From: CAYPJE01 sp964410945
GTDB taxonomy: Bacteria; Fidelibacterota; Marinisomatia; Marinisomatales; TCS56
Length of the DNA stretch: 64,000 nt
Assembly: GCA_964410945.1 (NCBI GenBank)
Contig: CAYPJE010000004.1
Span: 74,196 to 138,195 of the forward strand
Reading direction: 5' to 3'
In this document: positions 25,604 through 33,879 of the stretch, one piece after another
Layout of the letters: each line of letters starts with the position of its first letter
How positions within the stretch are numbered: position 1 is the first letter of the stretch
The notes under the pieces: model-generated
The model's input: the letters and a program-made list of their open reading frames with translations, nothing else
Told to the model about the DNA's origin: nothing
Database searches by the model: none
Translations under genes and position numbers: made by a program

Positions 25604-26308
25604 ATGACAGCTGAACAAGCGTTACAGAATTTACAAAATATCGGCAATCCTGAAATGGCGGCCCATTCCCAGCGCTTTTTCAAAACCGGTCCCGGTGAGT
25701 ATGGTGAAGGTGATATTATTCTGGGGATCCGGGTTCCGGTAGTGCGGCAGCAGGTGAAGCTGTTCAAGGATATGCCCCTCAATGAAATCGAAAAGCTGCT
25801 CCATTCCAAGTACCATGAAGCCCGTCTCCTGGCCCTTTTAATTATGGTTAAGCAGTTTAACCGCAAAAAGCCCGACCTCAAGTCCACGATCTATCAATTA
25901 TACATGAAAAACACCGATTACGTGAACAACTGGGATTTAGTGGACAGTTCGGCTCATTATATTGCCGGAGTCTGGCTGTTCGACAAAGACCGCCAGGTTC
26001 TGTACGATCTGGCTCGTTCCCGCAATCTGTGGCGGCGGCGGATCGGAATGATGTCCACCTTCTGGTACATCAAGCAGGGCCAGTTCGATGATGCTCTGGC
26101 CATCGCGAAAATTCTGCTCGATGACAAGGAAGATCTGATCCACAAGGCTGTGGGCTGGATGTTGCGGGAGATCGGCAACCGCAATGGACAAGTGGAACGC
26201 AGCTTCCTGAAAGACCGCTACCATTCCATGCCCCGGACCATGCTGCGCTATGCCATCGAAAAATTTCCTGAAGCAGAGCGGAAACAATATCTGAGCGGGT
26301 CCATATAG
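25604..26308 (+). CDS. AlkD-like DNA alkylation repair protein
   Basis: The 234-residue all-helical protein matches the HEAT-like-repeat DNA glycosylases of the AlkC/AlkD family. It has GIRVPVVRQQVKLF near 46, the NNWDLVDSSAHYIAG motif around 107-121 with the Trp and Asp used for catalysis, and RNLWRRRIGMMSTFWYI near 140. AlkD removes bulky or positively charged N3- and N7-alkylpurines without flipping the base. It precedes the aldo/keto reductase gene by 25 bp on the same strand. Confidence 0.92.
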   Translation: MTAEQALQNLQNIGNPEMAAHSQRFFKTGPGEYGEGDIILGIRVPVVRQQVKLFKDMPLNEIEKLLHSKYHEARLLALLIMVKQFNRKKPDLKSTIYQLYMKNTDYVNNWDLVDSSAHYIAGVWLFDKDRQVLYDLARSRNLWRRRIGMMSTFWYIKQGQFDDALAIAKILLDDKEDLIHKAVGWMLREIGNRNGQVERSFLKDRYHSMPRTMLRYAIEKFPEAERKQYLSGSI

Positions 26309-26333
26309 CCAATCTTATTCAGAAAGGAATACC

Positions 26334-27302
26334 ATGCAATATTCTAATTTAGGTCGTACCGGATTGAAAGTTAGCCGCTTGTGCCTGGGTACCATGAATT
26401 TCGATCCCCACACCACGGAAAAAGACAGCTTTGCCATCATGGATAAAGCCCTGGATGAGGGTATAAATTTCTTTGATACCGCCAATGTATATGGCTGGAA
26501 AACCGGTGAAGGCATCACCGAGCAAATTGTCGGACGCTGGCTGGCCCAGGGGGACCGGCGTGATAAGATCGTGCTGGCAACCAAAGTATATGGTAAAATG
26601 GGGGCCGGTGAAAACGACCGTGGATTATCAGCCTATCATATTAAAGAAGCTGCCGAAGACAGTCTCAGGCGTCTCCAGACTGACCATATCGACCTGTATC
26701 AGATGCATCATGTGGATCGTTCCACCCCCTGGGATGAAATCTGGCAGGCTATGGAACAACTGGTTCAGGAAGGAAAAGTCATCTATGTAGGCAGCAGCAA
26801 TTTTGCCGGGATTCATATCGTGCAAGCCCAGTATGAAGCTCTGAAGCGCAATTTCCTTGGACTGGTTTCCGAGCAGAGCCTTTACAATTTGAATGCCCGC
26901 ATGATCGAACTTGAGGTGATCCCGGCCTTGAAGGAACTCGGCCTGGGATTGATTCCATGGAGCCCATTGGGCAGTGGGCTGTTAGGTGGTATTCTGCAAA
27001 AATCGGATTCTGCTCGCCGAGATGGCGATGAAGTTCAGAAAAATGTCGAAAAGCATCGTACACAGTTGGAGAAATATGAACGATTATGTGCCGATCTTGG
27101 TGAACATCCCGCTGACGTGGCTCTGGCCTGGCTGTTGCACAATCCGGTGGTTACCGCTCCTATCATCGGACCACGGACAATGGAGCAGTTTGTAGGTAGC
27201 TTGCGTGCTTTGAATATCAGCCTGTCAGATGCTACATTGAAAAAACTGGATGAAATCTTCCCCGGACCGGGTGGAGAGGCACCGGAGGCTTATGCCTGGT
27301 AA
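26334..27302 (+). CDS. Aldo/keto reductase
   Basis: The 322-residue TIM-barrel reductase has the catalytic tetrad in order: Asp48 and Tyr53 in FFDTANVYG, Lys in LATKVYGK near 86 and His in LYQMHHVD near 125. The NADPH-binding C-terminal segment PIIGPRTMEQF is present. It most resembles the YajO/IolS-like AKRs of bacteria, which reduce aldehydes and ketones; the substrate is unknown. An AGAAAGGA ribosome site precedes the ATG. The next gene starts inside its last codons. Confidence 0.93.
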   Translation: MQYSNLGRTGLKVSRLCLGTMNFDPHTTEKDSFAIMDKALDEGINFFDTANVYGWKTGEGITEQIVGRWLAQGDRRDKIVLATKVYGKMGAGENDRGLSAYHIKEAAEDSLRRLQTDHIDLYQMHHVDRSTPWDEIWQAMEQLVQEGKVIYVGSSNFAGIHIVQAQYEALKRNFLGLVSEQSLYNLNARMIELEVIPALKELGLGLIPWSPLGSGLLGGILQKSDSARRDGDEVQKNVEKHRTQLEKYERLCADLGEHPADVALAWLLHNPVVTAPIIGPRTMEQFVGSLRALNISLSDATLKKLDEIFPGPGGEAPEAYAW

Positions 27303-28119
27303 ATCAATTGTCAATTACGAATTACGAGTCATCAATAATTTTTTCAGGTGGGTAATTTTCCTGATAGCGATCGTGCCCCTGATCGCCTCATCACCCTATG
27401 AATCAGGATGGAAAACCGATGGCAGCATTTTATTCGCTAATCTTGCCATTGATCTGATAGCTCGTTCAACAGAAGATAATTCATTGCTCACTACCAATGA
27501 GATAAAAGCATTATCACGAGAAGATGTCAATCATTTTGATCGCAGTGCAACTTACAATTACAGCGAATCCGCCGACCTGGCCAGTGACATCCTTGTTAAT
27601 ATCTGTGCTGCTGCTCCAGCCCTGCTGATCGCCACCGATAATAATATTCGCAGTGACTGGAAAACCGTCAGCCTGATGTACCTGGAGATGTTTGTTCTTG
27701 CCGACAACCTGCCTGATATAGCCAAAGCGTTGAGTGGACGGCTGCGTCCGTTTGTTTATAATCCCGAGGTGCCATTGGAAAAGAAACTCGAGTCCACCAG
27801 CGCCCGACGGTCATTTTTCTCCGGGCATACCACAATGGCTTTCGCCGGGGCGGTGCTGACAGCCAGGATGTACTCGGATTACTACCCTGAATCCAAATGG
27901 GATCCGTACCTGACTACCGGTTTGCTGACAACGGCCGGACTGGTCGGTTATTACCGCTATGCGGCTGGTGCCCACTACCCTTCCGATGTGCTGGTTGGGG
28001 CGGTCGTGGGTTCGGCCATTGGATATTTTATTCCGGTTCTGCACCGGAGTAATCAATCGGCTGAAGTTAATATCCAGACAATTCCCCAATTCTCGCTTCG
28101 CTTAAGTATTCCATTTTAA
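27292..28119 (+). CDS. PAP2-family membrane-associated phosphatase
   Basis: The ATG at 27292 overlaps the aldo/keto reductase stop by 11 bp and gives 275 residues with an N-terminal hydrophobic segment (WVIFLIAIVPLIASS), probably a signal peptide. The three PAP2 motifs are present: KALSGRLRP, SFFSGHTTMAF and YRYAAGAHYPSDVLVGA, with the two catalytic His. Enzymes of this type dephosphorylate lipid phosphates such as undecaprenyl pyrophosphate or phosphatidate. The first residues are encoded by a 7-nt repeat (27307-27334), so the real start could be a non-ATG codon just before the hydrophobic stretch. Confidence 0.87.
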   Translation: MPGKSIVNYELRVINNFFRWVIFLIAIVPLIASSPYESGWKTDGSILFANLAIDLIARSTEDNSLLTTNEIKALSREDVNHFDRSATYNYSESADLASDILVNICAAAPALLIATDNNIRSDWKTVSLMYLEMFVLADNLPDIAKALSGRLRPFVYNPEVPLEKKLESTSARRSFFSGHTTMAFAGAVLTARMYSDYYPESKWDPYLTTGLLTTAGLVGYYRYAAGAHYPSDVLVGAVVGSAIGYFIPVLHRSNQSAEVNIQTIPQFSLRLSIPF

Positions 28120-28203
28120 ATCCAGGGTTCCCTGCTGATTATTCATCTACAGCAGATTAAATTCCTACCACTCAATTAGTACATATTCAATAATCTGGAC
28201 ATT

Positions 28204-28710
28204 ATGGCTATACAAGAAAAACTGATAAGGATAATCATCACCGGCGGGACCTTCGACAAGGAATATAATGAACTGAGCGGCAACCTGTTCTTCAAGGATT
28301 CCCATGTGGGCGGTATGTTGAAGCTGGGCCGTTCACGGCTGAATGTAAACATTCGCACTCTGATGATGGTGGACAGTACCGAAATGACCGATGATGACCG
28401 CGAGATCATTGCCAATAATTGTGAAAAAGCTGAAGAAAGCCAGATTGTCGTTACCCATGGAACCGACACCATGGTGGATACAGCCCGGATTATAGCTGAG
28501 CGCAATCTGGATAAAACCATAATCATTACCGGCGCCATGATTCCCTACACTTTCGGTAGTTCCGACGGTATGTTTAATCTGGGCAGCGCAATCGCCTTTG
28601 TCCAGACGCTGCCAGCAGGCGTCTACATCGCCATGAATGGCCGCTACTTCCACTGGGATAATGTTCGTAAAAACACCCGGATCGGTGAATTTGAGGATCT
28701 GACAGGATAA
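28204..28710 (+). CDS. Asparaginase-like single-domain protein
   Basis: The 168-residue protein has only the N-terminal domain of type I/II L-asparaginases. It has ITGGTFDKEYN with the nucleophilic Thr16, THGTDTMVDTA with the second Thr-Asp pair near 85, and IITGAMIPYTF near 115. Full asparaginases are about 330 residues, so half the protein is missing by design or loss. Short stand-alone members exist and are annotated as asparaginase-domain proteins of uncertain activity. The radical SAM gene follows after 6 bp. Confidence 0.82.
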   Translation: MAIQEKLIRIIITGGTFDKEYNELSGNLFFKDSHVGGMLKLGRSRLNVNIRTLMMVDSTEMTDDDREIIANNCEKAEESQIVVTHGTDTMVDTARIIAERNLDKTIIITGAMIPYTFGSSDGMFNLGSAIAFVQTLPAGVYIAMNGRYFHWDNVRKNTRIGEFEDLTG

Positions 28711-28716
28711 CTCCAT

Positions 28717-29907
28717 TTGGTGAATAAGCCCTATCATGTAATTGCCAAACCGGCCGGTGCTGCCTGCAATCTTGATTGTACTTATTGTTTTTACCTTGAA
28801 AAGGAAAATATTTATCCCTCCCCCCACTCCAATCACCGAATGCCTATCCAGGTTGCCGAAGCTTTAATAGAACAAAAATTATCCGAGGATCGAACGTCCC
28901 AGTTTTTCACCTGGCAGGGTGGTGAACCTACTTTAATGGGTATTGATTACTTTCGACAGATCGTAGAAATCCAGCAACGCCTTGGCGCTGGGAAAAAAAT
29001 CGAAAACACTCTACAGACCAATGGTATCCTGCTGAATGACGAATGGTGCCAGTTTCTATCAGAAAATGATTTTTTAGTTGGGATCTCAATCGATGGTCCG
29101 CCCCACTATCATGATAAATACCGGGTCGATAAAGGCGGTCATCCTACTTTCAAGTCTGTGATGAGAGGAATTGATTTTCTGAATAAATACCAGGTGGAAT
29201 TCAATACATTGACAGTAGTCAATGACCATAACGGCGACCAACCACTGGAGGTATATGAATTCCTTAAGGAGATCGGCAGCACCTATTTACAGTTCATTCC
29301 CATCGTGGATCGGTACACGCCTGTTGGTTCATCTGACACCAGCGTTACGCCCTGGTCAGTCCGACCGAAGCAGTTTGGGGAATTCCTGATCGAAATATTT
29401 GACTATTGGGTTCGTAATGATGTTGGTAAAATATTCGTCCAGCATTTTGATGTGGCCCTGGAGGCCTGGTATGGTCAGCCCGCAAGCCTCTGCGTATTCA
29501 ATCCCGTCTGCGGCCGGTCACCGGCCCTGGAACACAATGGCGATCTGTATTCCTGCGATCATTACGTTCATCCCGATTACCGGCTGGGTAATATTACCGA
29601 TAAACCGCTGGGCGACCTGGTTGGATCGGATAAACAATTAAAATTCGGCCGGGATAAAAAGGACACCTTGCCAGCTTACTGTACTAACTGCGATGTAAAA
29701 TTCGTCTGTCAAGGTGGCTGCCCGAAGAATCGATTTATTCATACTCCGGACGGCCGACCGGGACTGAATTACCTCTGCCCGGCCTATCATTCCTTCTTCA
29801 GACATATCGATCCCTATATGAAGTATATGGTACAGGAATTACGTTACCGCCGATCACCGGCCAATGTGATGGAATGGATACGCCAAAGCAGTACGAATAC
29901 TGATTGA
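28717..29907 (+). CDS. Radical SAM anaerobic sulfatase-maturase-like enzyme
   Basis: The 396-residue protein has the radical SAM cluster motif CNLDCTYC (Cys17, 21, 24) near the N-terminus and a C-terminal SPASM domain with further Cys motifs (CGRSPALEHNGDLYSCDHYV, CTNCDVKFVCQGGC). This is the architecture of anaerobic sulfatase-maturating enzymes, which oxidise an active-site Cys or Ser of sulfatases to formylglycine. The TTG at 28717 is chosen because AGGA lies nine bases upstream; a GTG follows directly. No sulfatase gene is in this window, so its partner must be elsewhere. Confidence 0.9.
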   Translation: MVNKPYHVIAKPAGAACNLDCTYCFYLEKENIYPSPHSNHRMPIQVAEALIEQKLSEDRTSQFFTWQGGEPTLMGIDYFRQIVEIQQRLGAGKKIENTLQTNGILLNDEWCQFLSENDFLVGISIDGPPHYHDKYRVDKGGHPTFKSVMRGIDFLNKYQVEFNTLTVVNDHNGDQPLEVYEFLKEIGSTYLQFIPIVDRYTPVGSSDTSVTPWSVRPKQFGEFLIEIFDYWVRNDVGKIFVQHFDVALEAWYGQPASLCVFNPVCGRSPALEHNGDLYSCDHYVHPDYRLGNITDKPLGDLVGSDKQLKFGRDKKDTLPAYCTNCDVKFVCQGGCPKNRFIHTPDGRPGLNYLCPAYHSFFRHIDPYMKYMVQELRYRRSPANVMEWIRQSSTNTD

Positions 29908-29941
29908 TTGTCGTATATTCCCCCCTCTTAGGAGGATAGTT

Positions 29942-30937
29942 ATGGGGAAAAGATTAAAAATCGGCTGCGGTTCAGTATTACTGATTCTATTGGTTTTTTG
30001 TGCAATAATCTATTTTTCACTCATCCATGGTCCCGGTCCCTTTGAGTTTAATAAAGATCATCCTTTTAAATCGGAACGAGCCAAAAACAGATACCTGACC
30101 AGATATGATCAGCGCTCTCTTGAATGGCCTGTCTATCATGAGGATCGTTTGATACCTACCAGCGATGGCACTACTTTTGTGCGAATTAGTGGTCCAACAG
30201 AAGCACCTGCTTTAGTCCTGCTCCATTCCGCTTCGGCCAATAACCTGATGTGGCTTCCCAATATTGAAGGCCTGGCTCGGAAATTCAGGGTCTATGCCAT
30301 CGATAATATCTATGATTTCGGCCGCAGCACCTATCTCCGTGAATTCACTACTCCTGATGATCATGTGAATTGGCTGGATGAGTTGTTCACTGAACTGGGC
30401 CTTGATAAAAATATCAATCTGGCCGGATTATCCTATGGTGGCTGGCTGACCAGCCAGTACGCCCTGGTACACCCGGAGCGTTTGAACAAAGTTGCCCTTC
30501 TTGCACCAGTAGCTACCGTTCACCAACTACCGCTGGAATGGGCTACAGTTGCCCTGAAGGCCCTTCTCCCCCACAAGTATTTCATGACCAGGATGATGGA
30601 ATGGATGTTCCCGATCCTGATAAAATCCGAGGAAGGCCGTCGTTATGCTGATGTTCTGGTGGATGATGCCTACCTGGGGCTGCGCTCCTTCAAACTGAAA
30701 ATGATGGTCAATCCCACTGTTCTGACTGATGAAGAATTGGCTGGAATCGAAGTTCCCGTCCTGTACATGGTCGGTGACCAGGAGGTGATATATCCGCCGG
30801 AGGCAGCTATGGAACGATTGAACAGGGTCGCCCCACAGATTGAGACAATCCTGGTGGAAAATGCCGGGCATGATCTGACCATCGTTCAGGCGGAATTTAC
30901 CAATTCAGAATTAATTCAATTTTTTCTGGAACCATAG
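29942..30937 (+). CDS. Membrane-anchored alpha/beta hydrolase
   Basis: The 331-residue protein has an N-terminal membrane segment (residues 9-28) and an alpha/beta hydrolase fold: oxyanion segment LVLLHSASANN, nucleophile elbow AGLSYGG near 160, acid in VGDQEVIYPP near 280 and His in ENAGHDLT near 308. A strong GGAGG site precedes the ATG. The substrate is unknown. It stands as a single gene between the radical SAM gene and the NfeD/stomatin pair. Confidence 0.85.
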   Translation: MGKRLKIGCGSVLLILLVFCAIIYFSLIHGPGPFEFNKDHPFKSERAKNRYLTRYDQRSLEWPVYHEDRLIPTSDGTTFVRISGPTEAPALVLLHSASANNLMWLPNIEGLARKFRVYAIDNIYDFGRSTYLREFTTPDDHVNWLDELFTELGLDKNINLAGLSYGGWLTSQYALVHPERLNKVALLAPVATVHQLPLEWATVALKALLPHKYFMTRMMEWMFPILIKSEEGRRYADVLVDDAYLGLRSFKLKMMVNPTVLTDEELAGIEVPVLYMVGDQEVIYPPEAAMERLNRVAPQIETILVENAGHDLTIVQAEFTNSELIQFFLEP

Positions 30938-31105
30938 ATAGTTGGTTGTTATTAATCGAATAACTTGATAGTTTCCAATAATTAGCGGATGGGATATTCA
31001 ATCACAATACGATTTGTTTATAGCAATGGGAATCATTGTACCACTGTTCTGTCATCGATTTTTTTTAGCTTCACGAAATCAATTAAAATTATAAGGAGAT
31101 CAATT

Positions 31106-31567
31106 ATGGAACTATCACCTGGTTTAATCTGGTTTCTGGTTGGTGTGGTATTCCTGCTGGCCGAATTCCTGCTGCCTGGTTTCATTTTGATGTTTTTTAC
31201 AGCCGGCTGCTGGATAGTAGCCCTGATCCTGTGGGGATTTGACATCGGGGTAACCACTCAAATAACAATCTTTATCATTACATCGCTGATACTGCTGCTG
31301 ACCCTGCGGAAATACAGTATGAAGGTTTTCAAGGGTTCCACCAGGGATGACGTCGATGATGATTACACTAATTCCAAAATTGGAATGACAGCCGAAGTTA
31401 CCAAGCAGATCACGCCTGAATTGCCGGGAGAGATCAAGGTGGCCGGAAGTTTCTGGCGGGCCAGCGCTGATGAAACTATCGAACCGGGAACGGCTGTAAA
31501 AATAGTCAATCAGGAGTCAAAAGATGGCCTGACCTTTGAAGTAGAATCAACCGGAGGGGAAAAATGA
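31106..31567 (+). CDS. NfeD-like membrane protein
   Basis: The ATG at 31106 follows an AAGGAG site and begins a 153-residue protein; an upstream in-frame start at 30989 is rejected. Two or three membrane segments (LIWFLVGVVFLLAEFLLPGF and following) are followed by a small OB-fold domain with IGMTAEVTKQI and GSFWRASADETIEPGTAVKI. This is the short NfeD form. Such proteins pair with stomatins and influence membrane microdomains or proteolysis. The stop overlaps the start of the stomatin gene as ATGA. Confidence 0.9.
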   Translation: MELSPGLIWFLVGVVFLLAEFLLPGFILMFFTAGCWIVALILWGFDIGVTTQITIFIITSLILLLTLRKYSMKVFKGSTRDDVDDDYTNSKIGMTAEVTKQITPELPGEIKVAGSFWRASADETIEPGTAVKIVNQESKDGLTFEVESTGGEK

Positions 31568-32502
31568 GTGAATCATTGATTATTGTAAGCGTAATTGCGG
31601 TAATTATAGTTGTCGTATTATTGAAATCGGCGGTAGTTGTTCCGCAACGATCCGAATATATAATCGAACGACTGGGGAAATTCAATAAAACCCTGCGAGC
31701 GGGATTCCATGTCCTGGTGCCGTTTCTCGATAAAGTAGCCTATAAGCGATCGCTGAAGGAAGAAGTAATGGACATCGATTCCCAGGATTGTATTACCACC
31801 GACAATGTTTCCGTATCGGTCGATGGAGTTTTATATCTACAGGTTGTGGACAGTAAGCTTTCGGCTTATGGAATTGATAATTACCATCTGGCTGCCAGCC
31901 AGCTGGCCCAGACTTCCCTGCGCTCGGTAATTGGTAAAATCGAGCTGGACCGAACTTTTGAGGAACGGGAAGCCTTGAACCAACAGGTTGTATCGGCCAT
32001 TGATGAGGCGGCCCAGAACTGGGGTATCAAAGTTCTCCGATATGAGATCAAGGATATTACTCCGCCCCAGACGGTTATGGATGCCATGGAAAAACAGATG
32101 CGGGCCGAACGTGAAAAACGGGCCGAGATTGCCACTTCCGAAGGTGATCGCCAGGCCAGGATCAACCGGGCCGAGGGTCTGAAAAGAGAAGCCATTGCTG
32201 TTTCCGAAGGTGAAAAACAGAAGCGGATCAACGAAGCCGAAGGGCAGGCCCAGGAAATCGAGCTGGTTGCCAAGGCAACAGCGGAAGGTATTCGGAATAT
32301 TGCCGAATCGTTAAGCCTGGCCGGTGGTGAAACGGCAGCCAATCTACGGGTAGCGGAACAATATGTATCTGAATTCGGTAAACTGGCCAAGGAAAATAAC
32401 ACGATGATAATCCCCTCAAATATGGGTGATATTTCATCAACTGTAGCAACGGTTATGTCGGTACTGGAACACGCCAAACAGCCACAAAAAGCCAAAGAAT
32501 AA
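31564..32502 (+). CDS. SPFH/stomatin-family protein
   Basis: The 312-residue protein has an N-terminal membrane anchor (residues 4-20) and an SPFH domain: VPQRSEYIIERLGKF, VSVDGVLYLQVVD, ALNQQVVSAIDEAAQNWGI. A charged Ala/Glu-rich coiled coil follows (AEREKRAEIATSEGDRQAR). It matches the QmcA/stomatin-like group, which forms membrane oligomers. The 4-bp overlap with the NfeD-like gene is the standard nfeD-stomatin operon, and the pair should act together in the inner membrane. Confidence 0.93.
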   Translation: MSESLIIVSVIAVIIVVVLLKSAVVVPQRSEYIIERLGKFNKTLRAGFHVLVPFLDKVAYKRSLKEEVMDIDSQDCITTDNVSVSVDGVLYLQVVDSKLSAYGIDNYHLAASQLAQTSLRSVIGKIELDRTFEEREALNQQVVSAIDEAAQNWGIKVLRYEIKDITPPQTVMDAMEKQMRAEREKRAEIATSEGDRQARINRAEGLKREAIAVSEGEKQKRINEAEGQAQEIELVAKATAEGIRNIAESLSLAGGETAANLRVAEQYVSEFGKLAKENNTMIIPSNMGDISSTVATVMSVLEHAKQPQKAKE

Positions 32503-32568
32503 GAAATAGTGCCCGGTGTCCATATAGGCACCGGGCCAGTAAATCTGCTGTACAACAGAATAAATACC

Positions 32569-33498
32569 ATGCGCGAAAGCAAGAATGGGTTCACTCAATC
32601 CGGGCCCGGCCTGTCCCTGCCTTTCCTGCTGGTCATGATTCTGGCCATTTCATTTTTCATTTTAATTACCTTTACTATGAACAGCTGCAAGGCCCGCCCC
32701 CAGATGCCGGACCTGTATTTCGAGACCTTTGGGGAAGGCCAGCCGACTATAATACTTGATACCGGGTTTGGTGAAACATTTGAAAGCTGGGATCAACTGC
32801 TTCCCAAATTGGCAGAATTATCACAGGTATTCGTCTACGAACGCGCTGGATATGGACAGAGCAAACCAGGGCGTTTCCCACGTTCAGCCCGCATGGTGGC
32901 CCATGAACTTGAATACACCCTGCGCAACAATGGAATAAAACCACCCTACCTTTTGATTGGCCATTCCCTGGGAGCCATGAATATGCAGGTTTTCGCCCAT
33001 GACCACCCTGAGCTGGTGGCCGGGATGATCCTCATGGATCCACCACCCCAGGACTGGCTGGAGGGTCGCGGGTTCCCCGAACTCCGGGAGCTGGCCGATA
33101 CCATGTCATGGGAAATGAATGAGACCGCCATTGCCCTGCTGGCCTCCGATGATCCCGATGAACAACGGGAAGGTATGTTCTACAAAACCCTGGCTTCCGA
33201 ACATAACGAAATGCTGAATTCAAGCGCCCGGCAGATAGGCCGGATCGAATCGTTTGGTTATCTGCCCCTGACGGTGATCGGCGCCGGGCAGCCTAATCCT
33301 GCCTTCCGCCAGTGGGCCAGTTCCTACCAGGCCTACTGGATCACCACCAGCCAGATGGTGGCATCCAAGTCCACCCGCGGCGAATTCATCCTGGCCGACC
33401 AGAGCAGCCACCATATCCACCACGATGCACCGGAGATTGTGCTGGAGGCGGTGAAGGATTTGATCACATTAATAACTAGTACCAACGGGTATAAATAA
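32569..33498 (+). CDS. Alpha/beta hydrolase with N-terminal signal anchor
   Basis: From the ATG at 32569 the protein has 309 residues; a GTG at 32509 would add 20 residues encoded by a hairpin-forming sequence and is less likely. A hydrophobic segment (LPFLLVMILAISFFILITF) is followed by an alpha/beta hydrolase domain with the oxyanion region DTGFGETFESW, nucleophile LIGHSLGAMNM and His in DQSSHHIHHDAPEIV. It resembles the many small secreted hydrolases of this fold; the substrate is unknown. Confidence 0.84.
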   Translation: MRESKNGFTQSGPGLSLPFLLVMILAISFFILITFTMNSCKARPQMPDLYFETFGEGQPTIILDTGFGETFESWDQLLPKLAELSQVFVYERAGYGQSKPGRFPRSARMVAHELEYTLRNNGIKPPYLLIGHSLGAMNMQVFAHDHPELVAGMILMDPPPQDWLEGRGFPELRELADTMSWEMNETAIALLASDDPDEQREGMFYKTLASEHNEMLNSSARQIGRIESFGYLPLTVIGAGQPNPAFRQWASSYQAYWITTSQMVASKSTRGEFILADQSSHHIHHDAPEIVLEAVKDLITLITSTNGYK

Positions 33499-33504
33499 AT
33501 GACA

Positions 33505-33715
33505 TTGCGATCCTGACTTGTCGGGAGAAGCAATCTTTAGATCACTTTGTCGCTCACTTAGTTCGCTCCTCGTGATGACTGACTATTTTTTGTTATTGCC
33601 AAAATTAAATTTCGAAGAGGCTATCATGGTTCGACGGGCTCACCATGACATCACCTATGTCACCCTGAGCTTGCCTGCCGGGTCGTAGCGTAGCGTAGAC
33701 TGGTCGAAGGGTAGC
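33505..33715. repeat. Intergenic repeat cluster (two dispersed repeat types)
   Basis: This part of the gap before the hexosaminidase gene holds two repeat phrases that recur at 53540-53620 in reverse complement: TCCTCGTGATGAC at 33567-33579 and GTCACCCTGAGC at 33659-33670. The second is part of a longer imperfect inverted structure with TCGAAGGGT at 33703-33711. These resemble the short palindromic intergenic repeats common in many environmental bacterial genomes. Nothing coding is seen in 33499-33879. Confidence 0.65.
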
Positions 33716-33879
33716 AGAAGCCATATCTTCTTTGACCATCTGTGTATAAACCAGCCAGCCAAAAAATATATGAAATACAATTTCAACCAGAAAAATCCAT
33801 TTTCACTCATCCGTTTACCGGCCTAAACTCCGGTGGAGCGTTTCCCCAACAATTATCTCAATGCCAGGAAGATATAACC

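Noticed and set aside
30989..31105. Longer start for the NfeD-like gene
   Set aside because: The ATG at 31106 has an AAGGAG site and begins directly before the first membrane segment; the upstream extension has no family similarity.
32511..32536. Intrinsic terminator after the stomatin gene
   Set aside because: GCCCGGTG/CACCGGGC forms an 8-bp hairpin, but its loop is 10 nt and there is no following T run.
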